Assembly: GCA_023266695.1 (NCBI GenBank)
Contig: JAHFPO010000094.1
Location: 1 to 9,116, forward strand
Direction: 5' to 3'
Source of the DNA: Hyphomicrobiales bacterium
GTDB lineage: Bacteria > Pseudomonadota > Alphaproteobacteria > Rhizobiales > Xanthobacteraceae
Length of the DNA stretch: 9,116 bases
Position 1 is the first letter of the stretch. The number at the start of each line of letters is the position of its first letter. Positions 6,086 through 9,116 of the stretch are shown here, one piece after another. The position numbers and the translations under genes are program-made. The notes under the pieces were generated by a model, which saw nothing but the letters and a program-made list of their open reading frames with translations, ran no database searches and was not told the DNA's origin.

Positions 6086-6256
6086 ATGGCCGAGTTCGCC
6101 GGAGCTTCTCGTTCCGCGTCCCTGCGACGCCTGGTGCTGGTCGCCGTGGGCGCGTTTTTTGCCGTTCTCATCGCGGCCGGCCTCGCGCTCTGGGCGAAGC
6201 TCGGAACCGCGGTCTTCTTCGAGACCATCCGCGCCGGCATCGCCTATTGCTTCTGA
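6086..6256 (+). CDS. Small single-span membrane protein upstream of SCO1
   Basis: A 56-residue ORF with a very good ribosome site (GGGAGGA at 6073-6079, six bases before ATG). After a short basic N-terminus (SRSASLRR) comes one hydrophobic segment at about 17-40 (LVLVAVGAFFAVLIAAGLALWA), then KLGTAVFFETIRAGIAYCF. The positive N-terminus suggests the inner membrane, with the conserved-looking tail outside. I recall similar tiny proteins ending in TAVFFE...AGI..CF in other Rhizobiales, but no function. The cysteine two residues from the end and the location 20 bases ahead of a copper chaperone gene make a link to cytochrome oxidase copper insertion conceivable; this is inference only. In-frame upstream extension to 6011 is possible but has no ribosome site. 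Confidence 0.75.
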   Translation: MAEFAGASRSASLRRLVLVAVGAFFAVLIAAGLALWAKLGTAVFFETIRAGIAYCF

Positions 6257-6276
6257 GCGCGCGAAGGAATGAGCCG

Positions 6277-6870
6277 ATGACGATCTGTGCCCGCGTGCTC
6301 GCGGTGCTCGCCGCGTTCGTTCTCAGCGGCGGGGCGCTCGTTGCGGTGGTGATGCTGGCGTTGCCGGATCGCGCCGGCCTCGCCGTCAAGCCTTCCGCCA
6401 TCGGCGGCCCGTTCCGTCTCCTCGATCAGAACGGCCGCGCCGTCACCGACGCGGACTACAAGGGCAAGCCGTTCCTGGTCTTCTTCGGCTTCACCCATTG
6501 CCCGGACATCTGCCCGACGGCGCTATTCGAAATTTCCGAGGTGTTGCGGCGGCTCGGACCCGACGCCGAGAAAACCACGGCGCTCTTCGTCACGGTCGAT
6601 CCCGAGCGCGACACCCCGGCCAAGCTCAAGGACTATCTCTCGAGCTTCCATCCGCGCATTGTCGGCCTCACCGGCACGCCGGCCGAGATCGCGGCGGTGG
6701 AGAAGACCTATCGCGTCTATGCCAAGAAAGTTCCGCTCGATGGCGGCGGCTACACCATGGACCATTCCGCCGTCGTCTATCTGATGGACAAGAACGGGCA
6801 ATTCGTCGCGCCGTTCAACCTGAAACAGACGGCGGACGCGGCCGCCGCCGATCTGAAACGGCGGCTCTAA
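6277..6870 (+). CDS. SCO1/SenC family copper chaperone
   Basis: The 197-residue protein is anchored by an N-terminal membrane segment (residues about 5-29), followed by a thioredoxin-fold domain facing the periplasm. Sco proteins bind copper and help assemble the CuA centre of cytochrome c oxidase, or act as thiol oxidoreductases. The copper ligands are present: the CPDIC motif in FFGFTHCPDICPT (Cys75, Cys79) and His163 in TMDHSAVVYLMD. Other signatures are GPFRLLDQNG, VTVDPERDTP (106-114) and YRVYAKKV. The start at 6277 is preceded by AAGGA eight bases upstream; an in-frame ATG at 6247 overlaps the preceding small gene and has no ribosome site. It forms an operon with that small membrane protein. 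Its last 56 bases overlap the tail of a convergent glycosyltransferase remnant. Confidence 0.93.
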   Translation: MTICARVLAVLAAFVLSGGALVAVVMLALPDRAGLAVKPSAIGGPFRLLDQNGRAVTDADYKGKPFLVFFGFTHCPDICPTALFEISEVLRRLGPDAEKTTALFVTVDPERDTPAKLKDYLSSFHPRIVGLTGTPAEIAAVEKTYRVYAKKVPLDGGGYTMDHSAVVYLMDKNGQFVAPFNLKQTADAAAADLKRRL

Positions 6871-7351
6871 TCGGGCGCGGGGCGGGCATCGGAGCGTCAT
6901 CCGCGTCGGCATGGCGAGTGGTGCGCGCGAGCCCGTGCTCGGTTTTCTCCCATAGATGCGGGGCGATCACGAGCTGGAGGACCGCGCGCCAGGCGGCAAG
7001 CGACAGAAACAGCCAGTAGATCGGGATGGTCACCAGCACCCAGGCGATGCCGAGCATTCGCCGCCGGTAGAGCCCGACCAGGCCGAGCACCGCCGAGCCG
7101 GTATAGCCGGCGACGAGCGTGGTGAGCGCAAGCCATTTTCGGAACATTTCCTCGGCCGTTTCGCTCGGTGCGATGAACGTGCCCGTGATTGTGTCGCTGA
7201 TCACGAAAGCGAGGAAGAATGGGTGCACCAGGGCGGCGAGCACGGTGCCGCCGACCAGAAGCTGGAGTGCGATGAAGCCGCGCAAATCCAGCTCGCGCCG
7301 GAGATCGCCGGGCGCGCGCATGTGCACCAGCCAGGTCTGCATCCAGCCCTT
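6815..7351 (-). pseudogene. 3' remnant of a family-2 glycosyltransferase
   Basis: Reading leftwards from about 7351, the peptide starts KGWMQTWLVHMRAP and continues through three hydrophobic spans (about residues 23-48, 70-92 and 95-118 from the Met at 7342) to WRAVLQLVIAPHLWEKTEHGLAR and a polar tail. KGWMQTW with the downstream WEKTEHGL motif is typical of the membrane part of processive-type GT2 enzymes (BcsA-like layout), where KGWMQT directly follows the catalytic Q-x-x-R-W motif. Upstream of the Lys codon the frame reads EQIY preceded by unrelated residues and meets a stop at 7418-7420. The catalytic domain (DxD and Q-x-x-R-W) is therefore missing and does not reappear in the remaining window. 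No ribosome site precedes the Met at 7342. The cut coincides with the start of the integrase segment. The tail overlaps the SCO1 gene antisense by 56 bases. Confidence 0.75.
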
Positions 7352-7508
7352 GTATATCTGTTCGTGGCAATTCGCTGCCGTCCGTGGCTGTGTACTTTGT
7401 GTTGGCGGATCAAAGGGTTATGATTTGCCTTCACCCGGGTCTGTTCGCCCAGTGCCACGCCATTTGTTGCGACAGCGTTGCGACGGAAGGAACAAAGAGG
7501 ATCAGACC
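7352..7508. other. Left junction and integrase leader region
   Basis: This 157-base stretch is more AT-rich than the core genes to the left and lies between the broken glycosyltransferase and the integrase. It contains the direct repeat GTTGCGAC at 7466-7473 and 7477-7484 (11-base period) and a small inverted repeat CTTTG/CAAAG (about 7395-7415). These could be integrase arm-binding or regulatory sites, but I cannot identify an attachment core because the other end of the element is not recognisable in this window. Confidence 0.4.
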
Positions 7509-8777
7509 ATGGCTGGTGGGGCGGGGCTCACACGGGGTGCGGTTTCACTAACCCATCGGGCAATTGAGGCTCTGCGGTCAGCGGAAACGCCATACAGGGT
7601 ATCCGATCAACGCTGCGTTGGGTTGGCGATCCGCGTCGCGCCGAGCGGACTCAAGACGTGGGACTTGGCCTATCGGATTCGCGGTACTGCAAAGATCCGC
7701 CGGCTATCGCTGGGCCGCTTGGGCGACGTGAGCCTCGAACAGGCCCGGCAACGCGCGAACGAATTGACAGGCGCGGCACGCGCCGGACGCGATCTCCTGG
7801 CCGAGGAAGTCGAGACCCGTACCGCTGCGGCATCGCGGATCACCGTCGAGAAACTGATTGCCGTTTACGTCCGTCGCCGCGTTGCGGGCCGGCTGCGCAC
7901 CGCGACCGAGATAGAGCGCCGCCTGAACCGCGCTCTCGCGCCAATCCTGCAACGCCACGCGGAGGAAATTCGTCGGCGCGATATTCGAGAACTATTGGAC
8001 ATAGTTGCCGACCAAGGCATCGAACGCGAAGCCGAAAAGCGCCGGCAGACAGTGGGCGCAATGTTCCGATGGGCGTTGTCGCAGGACATTGTGGAGACGG
8101 ACCCGACCGCCGGATTGAAAGCCTACGATCCGGGCACGCCGGGCGATCGCGTGCTTTCAGCGGATGAAATCGAGGCGCTTTGGAAATGGCTGGAAACCGA
8201 CAGCATACCACCCGACCCCGCCGATATTCTCAGGCTCCAGCTTACGACCGGCGCACGCTGCGGCGAAATCAGCGGCATGCACGCGGAGGAAATTGACCGC
8301 GAGCAATGGACATGGACGCTGCCAGCTGCGCGCTCGAAAAACAAACGGCCCCGCGTCACGCCGCTGGTCGGGATTGCCCGACAGATCGTCGAAGCGCGCC
8401 TTTCCGCTGTTCAATCCGGTCCGTTATTCACTGCCGAGACCGGAACCCCTTTTACTGCGGCCCATATCGGGCATTATCTGTTGGCGCGGCGCGACAAGCT
8501 GCCGATCAATAAATTTACGACCCATGACTTGCGGCGCACGGTAGCGACGTTCCTCGCTGAAATGGGCATTTCGTTCGACATCGTTGCCGCTATTATCGGG
8601 CACGAAGCAGGGGGACGGGAAACGAGAACGCTTGTACGGCATTACGTGCGCACCGATTTCATTGAACGCAAGAAGACGGTCCTAGAGGTATGGGACCGGC
8701 GACTTCGCGAGATCATTGAGGGTAAGACCACAACCGGCAATGTGACACGGCTTAAGGACGCAAGAGCGGTTGCTTGA
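7509..8777 (+). CDS. Tyrosine recombinase, P4-type integrase
   Basis: The 422-residue protein has the three-part layout of P4/CP4-type integrases. The N-terminal arm-binding domain (about 10-100) has LTHRAIEALR, CVGLAIRVAPSGLKTWDLAYRIRG and LSLGRLGDVSLEQARQRANEL. A SAM-like core-binding domain spans about 110-205. The catalytic domain shows Arg250 (TTGARCGEI), Lys277 or Lys279 (RSKNKRPRVTPL), His339 and Arg342 (THDLRRTVAT), His365 (IGHEAGG) and nucleophile Tyr379 (VRHYVRTD). All catalytic positions are present, so it should be active. The ATG at 7509 has an AGAGGA site seven bases upstream; the open frame continues back to 7119, but that part is antisense to the glycosyltransferase. Such enzymes integrate and excise genomic islands or satellite phages, usually at tRNA genes. 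Here the neighbouring target appears to be a glycosyltransferase gene. Confidence 0.93.
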   Translation: MAGGAGLTRGAVSLTHRAIEALRSAETPYRVSDQRCVGLAIRVAPSGLKTWDLAYRIRGTAKIRRLSLGRLGDVSLEQARQRANELTGAARAGRDLLAEEVETRTAAASRITVEKLIAVYVRRRVAGRLRTATEIERRLNRALAPILQRHAEEIRRRDIRELLDIVADQGIEREAEKRRQTVGAMFRWALSQDIVETDPTAGLKAYDPGTPGDRVLSADEIEALWKWLETDSIPPDPADILRLQLTTGARCGEISGMHAEEIDREQWTWTLPAARSKNKRPRVTPLVGIARQIVEARLSAVQSGPLFTAETGTPFTAAHIGHYLLARRDKLPINKFTTHDLRRTVATFLAEMGISFDIVAAIIGHEAGGRETRTLVRHYVRTDFIERKKTVLEVWDRRLREIIEGKTTTGNVTRLKDARAVA

Positions 8778-8881
8778 GAAGAGACAATTCGGCGCCTTTT
8801 GCCGAAAAGCTCGGCCATGCCGACGCACGAGCTACACTAAGCCGTGTGCTAGGCCGTGAATTTATCAACGCCAACAGGTAA
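8774..8881 (+). CDS. Possible small ORF overlapping the integrase stop
   Basis: A TTG at 8774 overlaps the integrase stop (TTGA) and opens 35 codons ending with TAA at 8879-8881. The peptide contains EKLGHADARATLSRVLGREFIN, which loosely resembles the LGHA segment near the active site of tyrosine recombinases but could equally be chance. There is no strong ribosome site, so it would depend on coupling to integrase translation. It may be a degenerate gene end rather than a functional gene. I do not recognise it. Confidence 0.25.
   Translation: MRRDNSAPFAEKLGHADARATLSRVLGREFINANR
8788..8806. other. Stem-loop just after the integrase
   Basis: TTCGGC (8788-8793) and GCCGAA (8801-8806) pair perfectly around a seven-base loop, eleven bases past the integrase stop. 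It is followed by AAAAG rather than T on the plus strand, so it would slow decay or weakly terminate at best; on the minus strand it is followed by TTGTCTCTT. The following stretch to 9011 shows only the short ORF noted above and no other gene. Confidence 0.35.
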
Positions 8882-9011
8882 CGGATTGCCAAAGTCCGCT
8901 TCAGGGCTGTAAGCGGTCTTCAATCACGATCGGCACTTCTTCCGAGTCGTGCCAACAGGAGACATCCCGATTAAATACACCCCCGATCTGCCTGTCGTTA
9001 GGTGGTCCAAC

Positions 9012-9041
9012 AAAAAACCCCAGCTTTGAGACCGGGGCTTT
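9012..9041 (-). terminator. Strong intrinsic terminator of the rightmost (minus-strand) gene
   Basis: On the minus strand AAAGCCCCGG (9041-9032), an eight-base loop and CTGGGGTTTT form a ten-pair stem (two G-U) that runs into six T (9017-9012). It lies 23 bases past the stop of the partial gene at the right edge. On the plus strand the A-run precedes the stem, so it may weakly stop transcription from the integrase side too. Confidence 0.8.
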
Positions 9042-9064
9042 GCATTTCGAGAAAACGGAAGCGA

Positions 9065-9116
9065 TCAGTAGCGCGCGCTGACCGGGCCCTTGCCGAAGTC
9101 GCCGAATTTCCAGCTT
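9065..9116 (-). CDS. C-terminal end of a possible outer-membrane beta-barrel protein (partial)
   Basis: The last 16 codons on the minus strand read SWKFGDFGKGPVSARY followed by TGA (9067-9065). The alternating aromatic pattern, the KFG...GPV-ARY ending and the terminal aromatic residue resemble the last strand of Omp25/Omp31/RopB-type porin-like proteins in Rhizobiales, where the final aromatic is part of the BAM recognition signal. The rest of the gene is outside the window. A strong terminator directly after the stop supports this being a real gene end. Family assignment from 16 residues is tentative. Confidence 0.55.
   Translation of the reverse strand, partial: SWKFGDFGKGPVSARY

Noticed and set aside
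8870..8959. GCCAACAGG direct repeat (8870-8878 and 8951-8959) as an element boundary
   Set aside because: Only nine bases, both copies lie on the same side of the integrase, and there is no counterpart at the left junction.

Overview
The window looks like chromosomal DNA from a high-GC alphaproteobacterium, most likely of the order Hyphomicrobiales (Rhizobiales; Bradyrhizobium/Rhodopseudomonas/Xanthobacteraceae-like). The reasons are the SAM-II riboswitch ahead of metZ, the metZ-apaG pair next to a two-domain dCTP deaminase, the GC-rich 130-bp intergenic palindromic repeat and the protein sequences themselves. The assignment rests on recall of these families, not on a search.

Layout. Positions 1-300 hold no gene but carry an imperfect palindromic repeat (125-254). 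Positions 301-2107 (minus strand) form a methionine-biosynthesis unit: promoter, SAM-II riboswitch with a readable switching region, metZ (O-succinylhomoserine sulfhydrylase) and apaG. Divergent from it is a two-domain dCTP deaminase (2263-3462) whose base composition is clearly more AT-rich than everything around it. Next come a tRNA-Gly(CCC) with its own promoter, and diacylglycerol kinase dgkA, which ends at an intrinsic terminator. A near-perfect PhoB-box-like repeat follows, then a membrane-anchored sulfatase-fold (LtaS/OpgB-like) protein. dgkA and this protein make sense together: enzymes of that fold can strip phospholipid headgroups and release diacylglycerol, which DgkA recycles.

Positions 6086-6870 encode a 56-residue single-span membrane protein and a SCO1/SenC copper chaperone in one operon. 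Downstream, on the minus strand, lies the 3' remnant of a family-2 glycosyltransferase (6815 to about 7351). It is cut off inside its Q-x-x-R-W/KGWMQTW region, exactly where a less GC-rich segment with a P4-type tyrosine integrase (7509-8777) begins. The integrase is followed by a possible 35-codon coupled ORF, about 130 bases without recognisable genes, a strong minus-strand terminator, and the last 16 codons of what may be an outer-membrane beta-barrel protein running off the right edge.

The most interesting items are the metZ riboswitch expression platform (three mutually exclusive pairings that could control both termination and ribosome access), the reversed Pho box between dgkA and the sulfatase-like gene, the compositionally foreign dCTP deaminase, and the glycosyltransferase/integrase junction. 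I found no CRISPR array, no transposase and no recognisable defence system.
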